From: Planctomycetota bacterium
GTDB lineage: Bacteria > Planctomycetota > UBA1135 > JADKAF01
NCBI GenBank assembly: GCA_016719295.1
Contig: JADKAF010000001.1
Location: forward strand, 4,216,001-4,280,000
Length of the DNA: 64,000 nucleotides
Reading direction: 5' to 3'
Below are positions 17,436 to 27,123 of this stretch, piece after piece; within the stretch, counting starts at the first letter, position 1; every line of letters begins with the position of its first letter. The notes under the pieces are model-generated. The model saw only the letters and a program-made list of their open reading frames with translations. It ran no database searches and had not been told where the DNA came from. Made by a program: the position numbers and the translations under genes.

Positions 17436-18521
17436 ATGACCGTCTCTCGCTCCTCCCTCTCCGTCGCGGCCCTCGTCCTCTCCTGCGTCCCCACGATCGC
17501 CGACGCTCAACTCAGCGAGTACTACCTGGTGGCGGGCGACCAGAGCATGTTCCACATCCTCCAGGGCGGAGTGGTGACGCTCTCGTGGCAAACGGCGGTG
17601 GGTACGAGCACGCATCAGTATCCGCTCGCGGTCACGACGACCGTGCGCACGATGGGCACGGACGTAGGCTGGACCGGCGCCGAATACGATCTCATCGGCA
17701 ACGATCTCACCATCCGCTACACGCACCCGCCCGGGCCGATCTACGCCTGGGATGGAACTACGGACGGGCTCTCCCACTACACCATCGACAGCAGCGGCAA
17801 CGTCTTTCGCTTGGATCAGACGTGGGCGAACCCGGTGCAGCTCTTCGATGCGGGCTCGATCGGCTCGCTGACCTACGACCCGACCAACGACTCGCTCTGG
17901 GTGTCGCAGTTCGGGACGATGAATCTCACCGAGTACTCGCTCTCGGGCACGGTGCTTCGCTCGTTCAGCACCGGCCACCTGCAGAACATGGCGCTCGCTC
18001 TGGACCACGCCGACGGCACCTTGTGGCTGCACGACCGCCGAACGATGGGCACCTTCGAGCAGTGGTCGAGGACGGGGCAGCTCCTCGCTCGCTTCTCTGT
18101 CGCGGGTCTGGCGGGCCAGAACATGCTGGGCGGTGAGATGCCGTTCCGGCGCGTGGCGCGCTGCGCGTTCCGGAACGGCAATGGGATCAACTCCGTCGGG
18201 TTCTCCTGCGTCACGCGGCCCGCTCTGGGCCGGAGCTGGACCACGACCTTCAACGCCAACCCGAACACCGTCGCGACGATCCTCTGCTTGGGCACTGGCG
18301 GCCCGGCGAGCGGGATCCGCTTCGGGAACGGCGAGCTGCTGTTCGCCCCGGCGCCGTCACCGGTGCTCACCATCGGCAGCGGCGACATCACCTTGCTCGT
18401 GCCCAATCAGCCCTGGCTCATCGGCGCGTCGGTCTCGACGCAGGGCCTGCGCGTCGACTCCAGCGCCGCCGGTCCGCAGCTCGTGCTGCTCAATGCGCAG
18501 GATGTCGAGCTCGGTCGGTGA
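17436..18521 (+). CDS. Secreted beta-propeller-like protein
   Basis: This 361-residue protein has a signal peptide ending 'TIADAQLSEY' and a GGAG site 9 nt before the ATG. The middle carries propeller-like strands ('IGSLTYDPTNDSLWVSQF', 'MALALDHADGTLWLHD') like those in planctomycete proteins annotated as NHL or PQQ-like. The C-terminal hundred residues form an all-beta domain that ends 'GPQLVLLNAQDVELGR' and resembles the tails of other exported proteins in this window. Neither catalytic residues nor a lipid anchor is visible. The gene has no same-strand neighbours within 500 bp on either side. The role is unknown. Confidence 0.7.
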   Translation: MTVSRSSLSVAALVLSCVPTIADAQLSEYYLVAGDQSMFHILQGGVVTLSWQTAVGTSTHQYPLAVTTTVRTMGTDVGWTGAEYDLIGNDLTIRYTHPPGPIYAWDGTTDGLSHYTIDSSGNVFRLDQTWANPVQLFDAGSIGSLTYDPTNDSLWVSQFGTMNLTEYSLSGTVLRSFSTGHLQNMALALDHADGTLWLHDRRTMGTFEQWSRTGQLLARFSVAGLAGQNMLGGEMPFRRVARCAFRNGNGINSVGFSCVTRPALGRSWTTTFNANPNTVATILCLGTGGPASGIRFGNGELLFAPAPSPVLTIGSGDITLLVPNQPWLIGASVSTQGLRVDSSAAGPQLVLLNAQDVELGR

Positions 18522-18702
18522 AGGTGCCGCGCGCCGGGACGCGGGGCTCGCGATCGACGCTCCATCACGCGATCCGGCGCGGTAGCGCAGGCCTTCGCCT
18601 CGAGCTCCGCTTCGCCGGACTCGCCTCCGCGACCGAGCGCGCCGCCTTGGAGGAATCTGCGAGCTCGCGAAGTAGGTTCAAGCGTCTCTCCGCTTCTGGA
18701 GC

Positions 18703-18852
18703 TCAGCGCTCCCGGCGTGCCTCGCGAAGAGCGCTCAGCACCTCACTCTCGTCGAGCTCGAGCTCGTCCGCGATCTCGCGAACGCTGTCGCCTGCCGCCG
18801 TGCGCTGAGCGAGGTAGCGCACGAGGACATCGGGACTCGGGACCGGTGCAGC
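18703..18852 (-). pseudogene. Possible remnant of an HTH-containing protein
   Basis: The last 50 codons of a minus-strand frame read as a compact helical unit ('VLVRYLAQRTAAG', 'SVREIADELELDESEVLSAL') that looks like a helix-turn-helix. Sequence upstream in the frame has no protein character and there is no good start codon. I read this as either a fragment or a chance open frame. The rest of the 590-bp interval 18522-19107 shows no gene, apart from a terminator hairpin near its end. Confidence 0.3.
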
Positions 18853-19072
18853 AGCGTCGAGCGCGCGACGCGGACACGTGGAGCGAAAGGCGAACGGAGA
18901 CACGGAGCGACCTCGGAGCGGAGAGCGGAGCCGTCCCAACACGGCCGAGGCGGTCGCTCCATCACATGATCCTTCGTGGGTACCTGGCGAGCTCGCGAGC
19001 TCAGGACCCGAACAAGCGGAGCTCCGCCCGCTCCACCTCGGGTGCGCGCGGTGCACGAGGAGCTCGACTTTG

Positions 19073-19098
19073 CCGAGCTGGGCTGCTCTCCAGCTCGG
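19073..19098 (-). terminator. Hairpin after the clostripain-family gene
   Basis: A 9-bp perfect stem (CCGAGCTGG/CCAGCTCGG) with an 8-nt loop lies 10 nt past the stop codon of the minus-strand gene. No T-run follows. Confidence 0.5.
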
Positions 19099-19107
19099 AC
19101 CGCGTGG

Positions 19108-21906
19108 CTAGCGCGGCCCATCGCGCTTCGGCGTCTCGGGGAGCCGCAAGCCCTCGAGGCGCGAGCGCTGCCACTCCCAAATCGTCCCCGGCACGTTCAG
19201 CACCTTCATGCCGACGACGAGACGTCGATCGCGGACGCCGAGGTAGGCAGGGCCATACCAGCATTGATGGCGCTGGTCGGGGCTCAAGGTCACGATCCGC
19301 AAGCTCGGCACGCCGCGGAGCTCGATCTTCCAGAGCTGCTCGAGCTCCAGCGTCTCGCCGTCCTTGGTGCCCGCGGAGCGCACGCTGAGGAAGCCCGGTA
19401 GCTCCGCTACCGCGCCTTCGAAGGTCGCCGAGAGCGGCGTCTTCTGCGTCCGGCCGTCGCCGACGAACACATGCTGCGGCCAAGTGCCCTTCAGCACCGC
19501 GGGATCGAAATCCTTCCAACCGTCGGCGAACGCGGCGAGCTCGGCGTTCACGCCGACCTCGATCTCCGTCGTCGCGCGGGTCTCGCGACCCGCGAGATCG
19601 GTGACGGCGACCTCGATGTGCTGGCGCCCGGGAGCATCGACCGCGAGCACGAGCTCGAACCCGCCCTTCCACGCGAGCGGCTCGCTCCAGCTCTCCTCGA
19701 GCGCGCCGCTGTCGCGCCGCACGACGCGCAAGAGCTTCACCGAGCTGCCGGGCTCGAGCTTCACGAGACGCGAGACCGGATCGTCCTCGCGGGTCTCGCG
19801 CGCGACGCGCACGCATTGCGCCCTCCACAGCGGGCGCGAGAACTCGATCTCGACCTCGAGCTCCTGCTCCGCGGCCTTCTCGGGATGCACGAGCGCGCGA
19901 CCGCGCACCGAGAGCGGCTGCGTCAGCGAGAGCGCGCGCTCGTCGATCGTCGCGCGCCGCTGCTCCTCGCCGTTGCTGATCTGCCAGCCGAACCCCGTGA
20001 GTTCGGCGTGGAGCTCGTTCTCACCGTCTCGGAAGCGCGGCAGCACGCGATCTGCTTCGTCGGCGGTGGCCTCGGAGTAGCGCTGCGGCCACGTCGGATC
20101 GACGACCGCGGACTGACGCAGAAGGAACCAGCCCTGCTCGCGCTCGTCGCGCTCGTACTGATGCAGGTCGACCTGCGCGAGCGCGCGTCCGGTGACGCGG
20201 AACGCGAGCCCATCGGCCGCGCCTGGCGTCACCAGCGTCTGCGGCGCTCCATCGAAGCGAACGCAGCGAACTTCGCTGATCGCAGCGGCGGCGCTCTCGC
20301 TCAGCGCGCGCGCATGGAGCTCCGCGAGGAGCGCACGGAAGCGATTGCCTGCGCCGAGCGGCGTCTGCGCGTAGCGCTCGCGCTGCTGCGCGGCGAGGCG
20401 CGGACCGTAGATCGCGAGCCCGCGGCTCGAGACGCGGCTCGCGCCGCCGTGGCTCGCCAGCACCGCGGCATCGATGGCCTCGGCGAGATGCGCGAGCTCG
20501 GCCGGCGGAGCAGCGAGCTCGTTCGCGAAGCGCCGCGCGAGATCGCCGAGATCGACGCTGCTGTGCGCGTGCTCGTAGAGGCGCTTTCGCCGTGGCTCGT
20601 AGCACTCGGCATAGAAGAGCGCGCGCAGCAGCGGCGCCCAATCCTCTGCCACACGCGGGAGGAGCGCCGCTGCCGCTTCGTCGAGAACACGCGCCACCCG
20701 TGGGAGCGCCGAGGTGTCGATCGCGCTCAGCGTCGCTTCGCCTTCGTGCTCGGCATCCGAGGCCTGGCCGAACGCCGCGACCCAAGCGCGCGCGATCTCG
20801 GCTGGATCGAGAGCGGCATCCCCGAGAGCCTCGAGGCAGCGCCCATACGGGAAGCCCGTAGCCGCGACGTTCGCTTCGGAGGCGACGAGGATCTGCGCGA
20901 AGTCCTCGCAGAGCAGCCCGTTCTCGAGCTGCGCCATCAAGCACGCGTCGAAGGCGAGGAGATCGAGACGGGGCAGCGGCGTCGATAGCTGGATCGAGCG
21001 CAGCGCGGAGCGCAGCTCCATCGGCGTCAGCATGCCGCCGCGGCCATGCGCCTTGGCGTCCTCGTCCACGACGACGCCGCCCCAGCCGCCGCCGTGATCC
21101 CACACGATCAAGCCGTAGCGCTGCGCGGGGAACTTCTGGAACGCCGCGACCGCGAAGCCCGCGAGCGCCTGCGGATAGTTGGTGTCGAGCTCTCCCGGAG
21201 CAGCGAGCACCTCGCTCGCCTCCTCGCCGCGGCGCACGCGCAAGATGCGCGTGTCCTTCCAGTCGCCGCGCCGCTCGTCGAAGCCCTCGGCGCGGTCGAG
21301 GAGCACCAAGACCTCGACGCCGCGCTCCGGCAGCGCGCGCTCCATCTCGTAGAGGTCGTCGATGGCGGACTCCTCGAGGTCGTTGTCGCCGCCCAGATAG
21401 ATCGCGAGCGTCCAGCGGCGCTCCGGATCGAGGACCGGAGCGCCGAGATCGAAGCTCTGCGGCTGGGCCCAGCGCCGCAGCACGAGCTCGAGCTCGCCGC
21501 AGCTGAGCAGCAGGTTCTCATCGCTCCATGTGCCGCGGAGCTCCAAGCTCTCGCTGCCGCGCGTGGCCTGCGCCACGAGCCGCGCTCCATCGACGCGCCC
21601 TTCCACCTGCATCACGTCGGCGAGCCCGAGCTGTCCTTGCGCCGCGCCGTCCGCGCCCACGCTCAACGCGAGCTCGTTCCCCGCGGCGTCGCGGAAGGTG
21701 CCGGCGAAGTCGCCATCCCGATGGCGGAAGCCCGGTCGGGGCAAGGTGCGGCCCGGAGCGTAGACGAGCTCTCCGATCTCTTCCCGCGACTCCACCTCCC
21801 CAAGCAGAGGGTCCGGCTGTGCGAGGGGCTCCTCGACGTCCTCCGAGGTGCCGCAGCCCGAGACGAGGAGGAGCGCGATGGAAAGGAGAGATCGCAGCAG
21901 CGCCAT
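19108..21906 (-). CDS. Clostripain-family (C11) cysteine peptidase lipoprotein
   Basis: This 932-residue protein has a lipobox leader ('IALLLVSGCGTS', predicted lipidated Cys18). The peptidase C11 domain runs from about 165 to 420 ('WTLAIYLGGDNDLEE'). The catalytic His271 lies in 'YGLIVWDHGGGWGG' and the nucleophile Cys322 in 'LLAFDACLMAQLE', the two hallmark motifs of clostripain-like enzymes, which cleave after basic residues. The 500 residues that follow are beta-rich and probably mediate binding on the cell surface. A Shine-Dalgarno GGGAGG sits 7 nt before the ATG. The gene is followed by a hairpin and precedes no co-directional gene closely, so it is likely monocistronic. Confidence 0.88.
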   Translation of the reverse strand: MALLRSLLSIALLLVSGCGTSEDVEEPLAQPDPLLGEVESREEIGELVYAPGRTLPRPGFRHRDGDFAGTFRDAAGNELALSVGADGAAQGQLGLADVMQVEGRVDGARLVAQATRGSESLELRGTWSDENLLLSCGELELVLRRWAQPQSFDLGAPVLDPERRWTLAIYLGGDNDLEESAIDDLYEMERALPERGVEVLVLLDRAEGFDERRGDWKDTRILRVRRGEEASEVLAAPGELDTNYPQALAGFAVAAFQKFPAQRYGLIVWDHGGGWGGVVVDEDAKAHGRGGMLTPMELRSALRSIQLSTPLPRLDLLAFDACLMAQLENGLLCEDFAQILVASEANVAATGFPYGRCLEALGDAALDPAEIARAWVAAFGQASDAEHEGEATLSAIDTSALPRVARVLDEAAAALLPRVAEDWAPLLRALFYAECYEPRRKRLYEHAHSSVDLGDLARRFANELAAPPAELAHLAEAIDAAVLASHGGASRVSSRGLAIYGPRLAAQQRERYAQTPLGAGNRFRALLAELHARALSESAAAAISEVRCVRFDGAPQTLVTPGAADGLAFRVTGRALAQVDLHQYERDEREQGWFLLRQSAVVDPTWPQRYSEATADEADRVLPRFRDGENELHAELTGFGWQISNGEEQRRATIDERALSLTQPLSVRGRALVHPEKAAEQELEVEIEFSRPLWRAQCVRVARETREDDPVSRLVKLEPGSSVKLLRVVRRDSGALEESWSEPLAWKGGFELVLAVDAPGRQHIEVAVTDLAGRETRATTEIEVGVNAELAAFADGWKDFDPAVLKGTWPQHVFVGDGRTQKTPLSATFEGAVAELPGFLSVRSAGTKDGETLELEQLWKIELRGVPSLRIVTLSPDQRHQCWYGPAYLGVRDRRLVVGMKVLNVPGTIWEWQRSRLEGLRLPETPKRDGPR

Positions 21907-22002
21907 GAAACGCCTCCCGCCGCAAGCGGATGGAGCACCGGGGTCGAGCGAGTGCGCGATCCTACCTCGCCGCTTCGCGCGCGACGCGCTCGAAGCTGCA
22001 GA

Positions 22003-22587
22003 TCATTCGGAGGAAGCAGAGCGTCGATGAGCGCCGAGCCGCGTGTGCAGCCAGGCACGCGCGAAGACCCAATCGCGATCGGCCGTCGCAGGGCTGATGC
22101 CGAGCAGCGCGGCGGTCTCCGCGAGCGAGAGCCCGGCGAAGTAGCGCAGCTCGACGAGACGGGCCTTCCGCGGGTCTTCCGCGGCGAGCGCGTGCAGCGC
22201 AGCGTCGAGGTCGAGGAGCTGATCGCGATCGACCTCGGTCGCGGAGATGTCCGCGCCGAGGGTCACCTTGCCTCGATCGCCGCCGCGCTTCAACGCGGCC
22301 CGTGCGCGCGCACGCTCGACGAGGATGCGCCGGATCGACTCCGCCGCGGCGGCGTAGAAATGGCCGATCCCGTCCCACTTCTTCTCGCCCGGCTCGCCAC
22401 CGATCAGCCGCAGATAGGCTTCGTGCACGAGCGCGGTCGCCTGCAGTGTGGCGCCCACGCGCTCGCGCGCGATTTGCCGCGAAGCCAAGGCGCGCAGCTC
22501 GGCGTAGACGAGCGGCAGCAGCTCCTCGGAGGCCTTCGCTTCGCCGCGCTCGATGGCGCTCAGCAGATTCGGGAGATCGGAACTCAT
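22003..22587 (-). CDS. ECF-like RNA polymerase sigma factor (TIGR02999-type)
   Basis: This 194-residue protein has sigma-70 region 2 ('LVHEAYLRLIG', 'HFYAAAAESIRRILVERARAR') and region 4 ('LVELRYFAGLSLAETAALLGISPATADRDW'-type helix-turn-helix). The pattern matches the ECF-like sigma subgroup common in planctomycetes and acidobacteria. The frame extends upstream, but 'MSSDLPNLLSAIERGE' is the typical N-terminus. It lies 69 bp downstream of a TPR-kinase gene on the same strand. That arrangement suggests the kinase and sigma factor act in one signalling route, possibly with phosphorylation of the sigma factor or a partner. There is no anti-sigma factor nearby. Confidence 0.9.
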   Translation of the reverse strand: MSSDLPNLLSAIERGEAKASEELLPLVYAELRALASRQIARERVGATLQATALVHEAYLRLIGGEPGEKKWDGIGHFYAAAAESIRRILVERARARAALKRGGDRGKVTLGADISATEVDRDQLLDLDAALHALAAEDPRKARLVELRYFAGLSLAETAALLGISPATADRDWVFARAWLHTRLGAHRRSASSE

Positions 22588-22656
22588 CGCTGGAGAGCGT
22601 AGCTCGCGAATGCGCGCGAGCACGAAGGCCGTGCGCGCGCTCACGGGCTGGCCTTA

Positions 22657-25600
22657 CTACTTCGGCAGTTCGGGCAGGACGCGCTCGCGCCACTGCGTCG
22701 CACGCGCAGCATGTCCGGAGCCGGGGGCTTCCGCCTCCCACTTCGTGTAGAGCTCGACCAGCCGCGCTCGCGCGGCTTCGAGGCGGTAGCGCGACTGCGG
22801 CGGAACCGTCGCGAAGCTGCGCTCGATGCCCTCGAAGCCGGCGATGAGGATCGGCTCGGCTTCGGCGAGGCGACCTTGGGCGGCGATCGCCGCACCGAGC
22901 AGCGAACGCGCGCTGGAGGTCGACCACGCCTCGGGCTGCAGCTTCTCCCGCAGCGCTACAACCTCGCGCAGGACCGGCTCCGCTTCCGCGGCAGCGTCGA
23001 GCTCGAGCCAGGTCTGGCCGAGCTTCAACAGCTCGGTCGCGAGCTTCGTGCTCTCGGGCTTCAGCTCTTCGTGCGCCATCTTGACGGCGACTTCGAAGAG
23101 CGGCGCCGCTTCTGCGCGCAAACCGAGCCGCAGATAGACCTCGAGCAGATCCACCACGTACGGCCGGAGCCCACGAGTGTTGCTCGACGCGGCGTAGACC
23201 TCCTCGAGCAACGGACGCGCTTCGGCGTAGCGACGCTCACCCTTCAGGTTCGCCGCGAGGTTCGCGATGGTGGCGAGGGTCGCGGGGTGCTCACGTCCGT
23301 ACTTCGCCTCCTGGAACTTCAAGATCTCCTCGAAGAGCGCGATGGCCTCCGGGAAGCGCTCCGCTTTCCAGTACGAAGCACCGAGGTTGTTCAGCCCGTT
23401 CAGGAGCTTCGGATGATCCGCAGGCAGCGTCTGCCGCTGCGCGCGCACCGTGCGCTCGAGCAGCGGAAGCGCCAAGTCGTTCTTGCCGGTCTTGATGTAG
23501 ATCGCCGCGAGGCTGCTCGCCGCGGAGAGGCTGTCCGGATGATCGATGCCGTACTGCGCCTCTTGGATCTGCAGCACTTCGTCCAGCAGCGCCGCCGCCT
23601 CCGCGCTCTTGCCCGCGTCGTTGTAGGCGCTCGCCAGGTTGTTGGACACGACCAAGGCCTTCGGATGCTCCTTGCCGAGGCGCTCGCGAAGGGCCTTCCG
23701 GGTCGCTTCGTACAGAGGGATCGCGCGCTCGAGGTCGTGGGCCTTTTGATAGGCGAGCGCGAGGTTTGTCTGGATGCCGATCGTATCGGGGTGCTCAGGG
23801 CCCAAGCCGCTGCGGGCTCTCTCCAGAGCCGTATCGTAGAGACGGATCGCTTCCTTCGAGAAACCCAGCTCGACTTGCAGCCCGGCGAGATTGGCGATGC
23901 AGAGGATCGTCGGGCGGGCCGCCGGACCGTGCACGGCTTCGAGCAGAGGTCGCGCCGCGGTGAACATCGCCGCGGCCTCTTCCGAGCGACCGAGCCGCTC
24001 CAGGGCCTCGGCGACGCCGATCATCGTCTCGAGGGTGTCGGCCTGCTGCGCGCCGAAGTGCTCTCGTCGCAGCGCGAGCAGATCCTGCAGAGTCGCGAGG
24101 CCGCGCTCGAGCTGTCCGCCCAAGAGCAAGCTCATGCCGAGGTCGTGCGTCGCCGAGAGTGAATCCTCGTCGAGGGCTCCGAGCTTCTCGCGGTAGGTCG
24201 CCGCAGCGCGCTCGAAGAGCTGCCGCGCCGCTTCGTGCTCGCCGAGCGCGTACAGCGACCGGCCCAGGCGATGCTCGAGCCGCGCGACCTCGAGCGGATC
24301 GCCGATCTGCGCGCTCGCGAGGGCGACGGCGGCGTCCTCGAGACCAGCGCGCAGCGCCGAGCGCAGCTCGCCCAAGCTCTCGATCTCGCGCAGGGGATCG
24401 ATGCGCCCAACCACGCGGGTCAGGATCTCGTTCCCCTTCCGCGCATACCCGAGGTTGCGTTCCGCTTCCGTGCGCCGCGCGTCGGCCTCGAGCTTCGCCA
24501 TGCGCTCTTCCTCTGCGGCGATCCGAGCTCGCCAGAGGCCGAAGCTCGTGCCGAGGATGCCGAGCACGAGCAGCGCGAGCACGAGCGCACCGGCCGCGAC
24601 GGTCTTCCGCCGACGGCGCACGAACTTCCGGAAGCGGTACGACGCGCTGGGCGGTGCCGCCAGCACCGGCTCGTCGCGCAGGAAGCGCTCCACGTCTCCC
24701 GCGAAGGCGATGGGTGTGTCGTAGCGACGCGTGCGGTCCTTCTCCAGCGCCTTCATCACGATGAGGTCGAGATCGCCGCGGAGACGCGCGCTCAGCCCCG
24801 CGACGTTCACCTGGCGATTCGCGGCCGTGGGAGACGCGCGCTCGCCGAGCGTCGAGATGCGCGTCGAGGGCTTCGCGGGATCGACCTCGCGGATGCGGCG
24901 CAGGAGCTCCTGGAAACCCTGCTTCAGCGCGTCGCGCGCATCGAAGGGCTTCGTGCCTGTCAGCAGCTCGTACAGCAGAACCCCGAGCGAGTAGACGTCG
25001 GCGCGCGTGTCGATGTCGAGGCCCGACATCTCGGCCTGCTCGGGCGCCATGTACTCCGGCGTGCCGAGGATCTGGCCGTACTGCGTGAACAGCGTCCGCT
25101 GCGTGAGCTCGGCGCTGGTGGCCTTCGCGATCCCGAAGTCGATCACCTTCGGCACCGGCACGCCGTCGTGAAGCGTTACCAGGACGTTCGAGGGCTTGAT
25201 GTCGCGGTGGATGACACCCTTGTGATGCGCGTGCTGGATCGCCTCGCACACCTTGCCGAAGAGCTCGAGCCGATCCCGGAGGCCGAGCTTCGCCTTGTCC
25301 GCGAACTCCGTGATGGGCACACCGCGCACGAGCTCCATGACGAAGTAGGGCCGGCCGCTCGCCGTGGCGCCCCCGTCGAGCACCTTGGCGATGTTCGGAT
25401 GGTCCATCAGCGCGAGGGCCTGGCGCTCGCTCTCGAAGCGCACGATGACCTCGCGCGTGTCCATGCCGAGCTTCACGATCTTCAGCGCGACCTTGCGGAT
25501 GACGGGCTCGCGCTGCTCGGCCATCCACACCGTGCCCATCCCGCCTTCGCCGATCTCCTGCAGCAGCTTGTAGCGTCCGATGAGGTCGCCGGCTTGCTCG

Positions 25601-25803
25601 CCGGCGACGCTCGGCTCCAGCGCGGGAGCGGAGAGGAAGGAATCGCGCGCTTCGACATCGCTCGCGAGGAGCCGCTCCACTGCGGCCCGGAGCGCGGCAT
25701 CTCCCGCGCAGCTCCGGTCGAGATACGCCTGACGGGCCTCGGCGCTCGGCAGCGCGCGCGCGGTGTGGAAGAGCTCTTCGATCTTGGAGATGCGTTCGGA
25801 CAT
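22657..25803 (-). CDS. Ser/Thr protein kinase with TPR sensor domain
   Basis: The 1048-residue protein has a short helical N-terminal segment and a full kinase domain about 77-375. The nucleotide loop is 'GEGGMG', Lys108 sits in 'VALKIV', the catalytic loop is 'HRDIKPSN' (199-206), 'DFGIAK' starts at 222, and the activation segment ends 'GTPEYMAPEQ'. One membrane helix follows at about 402-424. The outer part is a long array of tetratricopeptide repeats of the kinesin-light-chain type ('LGPEHPDTIGIQTNLALAYQ'). The kinase is thus cytoplasmic and the TPR part periplasmic or paryphoplasmic. It shares strand and close spacing with a downstream ECF sigma gene. The ligand is unknown. Confidence 0.93.
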   Translation of the reverse strand: MSERISKIEELFHTARALPSAEARQAYLDRSCAGDAALRAAVERLLASDVEARDSFLSAPALEPSVAGEQAGDLIGRYKLLQEIGEGGMGTVWMAEQREPVIRKVALKIVKLGMDTREVIVRFESERQALALMDHPNIAKVLDGGATASGRPYFVMELVRGVPITEFADKAKLGLRDRLELFGKVCEAIQHAHHKGVIHRDIKPSNVLVTLHDGVPVPKVIDFGIAKATSAELTQRTLFTQYGQILGTPEYMAPEQAEMSGLDIDTRADVYSLGVLLYELLTGTKPFDARDALKQGFQELLRRIREVDPAKPSTRISTLGERASPTAANRQVNVAGLSARLRGDLDLIVMKALEKDRTRRYDTPIAFAGDVERFLRDEPVLAAPPSASYRFRKFVRRRRKTVAAGALVLALLVLGILGTSFGLWRARIAAEEERMAKLEADARRTEAERNLGYARKGNEILTRVVGRIDPLREIESLGELRSALRAGLEDAAVALASAQIGDPLEVARLEHRLGRSLYALGEHEAARQLFERAAATYREKLGALDEDSLSATHDLGMSLLLGGQLERGLATLQDLLALRREHFGAQQADTLETMIGVAEALERLGRSEEAAAMFTAARPLLEAVHGPAARPTILCIANLAGLQVELGFSKEAIRLYDTALERARSGLGPEHPDTIGIQTNLALAYQKAHDLERAIPLYEATRKALRERLGKEHPKALVVSNNLASAYNDAGKSAEAAALLDEVLQIQEAQYGIDHPDSLSAASSLAAIYIKTGKNDLALPLLERTVRAQRQTLPADHPKLLNGLNNLGASYWKAERFPEAIALFEEILKFQEAKYGREHPATLATIANLAANLKGERRYAEARPLLEEVYAASSNTRGLRPYVVDLLEVYLRLGLRAEAAPLFEVAVKMAHEELKPESTKLATELLKLGQTWLELDAAAEAEPVLREVVALREKLQPEAWSTSSARSLLGAAIAAQGRLAEAEPILIAGFEGIERSFATVPPQSRYRLEAARARLVELYTKWEAEAPGSGHAARATQWRERVLPELPK

Positions 25804-26030
25804 GGCGCGCGAAAGCGGGGCTGGGGGGAGAGGGCGCAGAAGGTATGCGCGATCTCGGCGCGGGCGGCATCGCGGGATCCGAGAATCTCCGCTCCGCTGC
25901 CGCGTGCTGGCACCCGCCGCAGCGGCCTCGCATGCTGTCCGCGGGCGACGCGACCCGCATCGGGACGACGAGCACCAGCGCTCCCCCGGCTCCACCTCCG
26001 CCTCACGCGCGCCCACTGCTCCCGCCGTCC

Positions 26031-27071
26031 ATGCCCCCCGCCGAGCCGCACCCCACCGAACACCTGCCCTTCGCCATCGATCCGACGGCGGCGGAGCGAC
26101 GCACCCGCGATTGGATCGCGCGCGAGGCCGCGGGAGCCGAGCTCGCGCACTTTCGCGCGCGCTACGTGCCGTTCTTCCTCTTCGATGCGAGCGCCGAAGG
26201 AAGCTATCGGGGCGCGCCCCGCGTGCGGCGCACCGTGACTCGCGTGCTCCGCGGCCTGCGCACTCCGTCGGGCTACGCCCTCGAGCAGCGCGGCACGGAG
26301 GAGAGCTTCGCCGCGTCGCGCTCGGGCGAAGTGCGTCTGCCGCGCGAGACGCTGCACGTCCCCGCCGTGCGAGATCTCCCGAACCGCGCCGTCGCAGCGC
26401 TGCACTTCGGCGCCTTCGGCGAGCTGCGGCCCCTGCCCGCCGAGGACGAGCTCGGCATCGACGTGCAACGCGTGACGCGTGGCGTCGAGGAAGCGCGCGA
26501 GATCGCCGAGACCGCGCTGCTCGCGCGCTTGCAGACGGCGGCCGAGAAGGCGCTCGGCGGCCGCGAGCCGCGCCTCGATGAGCTGCAGCCCCGCTTCGCG
26601 ATCGAGCGAGAGCGCCTGGTGCTCCTGCCGGTCTACGCGGGCACGCTGCGCCGAGAGGGCCGCGAGCACGGCATCGCCCTCGACGGGCGGAGCGGCGTCG
26701 TCGCCTGCGATCTCCCGGACGCGGAGCGACGCAGAGGGCACTTCCCGCTGCGCTGGCTCGCGCTCGCCTTCGGGCTCCTGCTCACGGCCGTCGAGCTCAC
26801 CGTGGTGCAAGGTCTCGAGCTCGACGATCTCCTCGCGATCGGCGTCGTGCTCGCGAGCCTCGGCCTCAGCTTCGCGGAGTTCCTCTATCTGCACACGCGC
26901 CTGGCGTGGCCGCTGCTCGCGATCGCGCTCCTCGGTCTCGCGACGCTCGAGCTCGCGCTGCTACAGGCACTCGGCGCGAGCGCCGGATTGCTCTTCGCGC
27001 TCGGCGCGGTGCTCTTCGTGCTCCTCGCGCTCCTGCTGATCGCGAGCTTCCCGAGCCGCGAACGCAGATGA
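26031..27071 (+). CDS. Four-helix membrane protein of unknown function
   Basis: This 346-residue protein has a soluble N-terminal part of about 235 residues and four hydrophobic helices near 246-265, 270-292, 296-318 and 322-344. The soluble part contains 'YVPFFLFDASAEGSYRG', a block that resembles one in bacterial membrane proteins annotated as TFIIB-type zinc-ribbon or primosomal-protein-like. No zinc-binding cysteines are present here. The ATG at 26031 is chosen because upstream in-frame sequence is Pro-rich and compositionally non-coding. It precedes the SGNH gene by 52 bp on the same strand. No function can be assigned. Confidence 0.6.
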   Translation: MPPAEPHPTEHLPFAIDPTAAERRTRDWIAREAAGAELAHFRARYVPFFLFDASAEGSYRGAPRVRRTVTRVLRGLRTPSGYALEQRGTEESFAASRSGEVRLPRETLHVPAVRDLPNRAVAALHFGAFGELRPLPAEDELGIDVQRVTRGVEEAREIAETALLARLQTAAEKALGGREPRLDELQPRFAIERERLVLLPVYAGTLRREGREHGIALDGRSGVVACDLPDAERRRGHFPLRWLALAFGLLLTAVELTVVQGLELDDLLAIGVVLASLGLSFAEFLYLHTRLAWPLLAIALLGLATLELALLQALGASAGLLFALGAVLFVLLALLLIASFPSRERR

Positions 27072-27110
27072 GCCTTCCGCTGCGAGCTTCCGCGAGTCTC
27101 GCGCAATCGC

Positions 27111-27116
27111 TACGAT
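27111..27116 (+). promoter_or_regulatory. Candidate -10 box for a leaderless SGNH transcript
   Basis: TACGAT lies 7 nt before the ATG of the SGNH gene and no Shine-Dalgarno sequence is present, as expected when transcription begins at the start codon. No -35 element is obvious. Confidence 0.3.
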
Positions 27117-27123
27117 CGTCTCG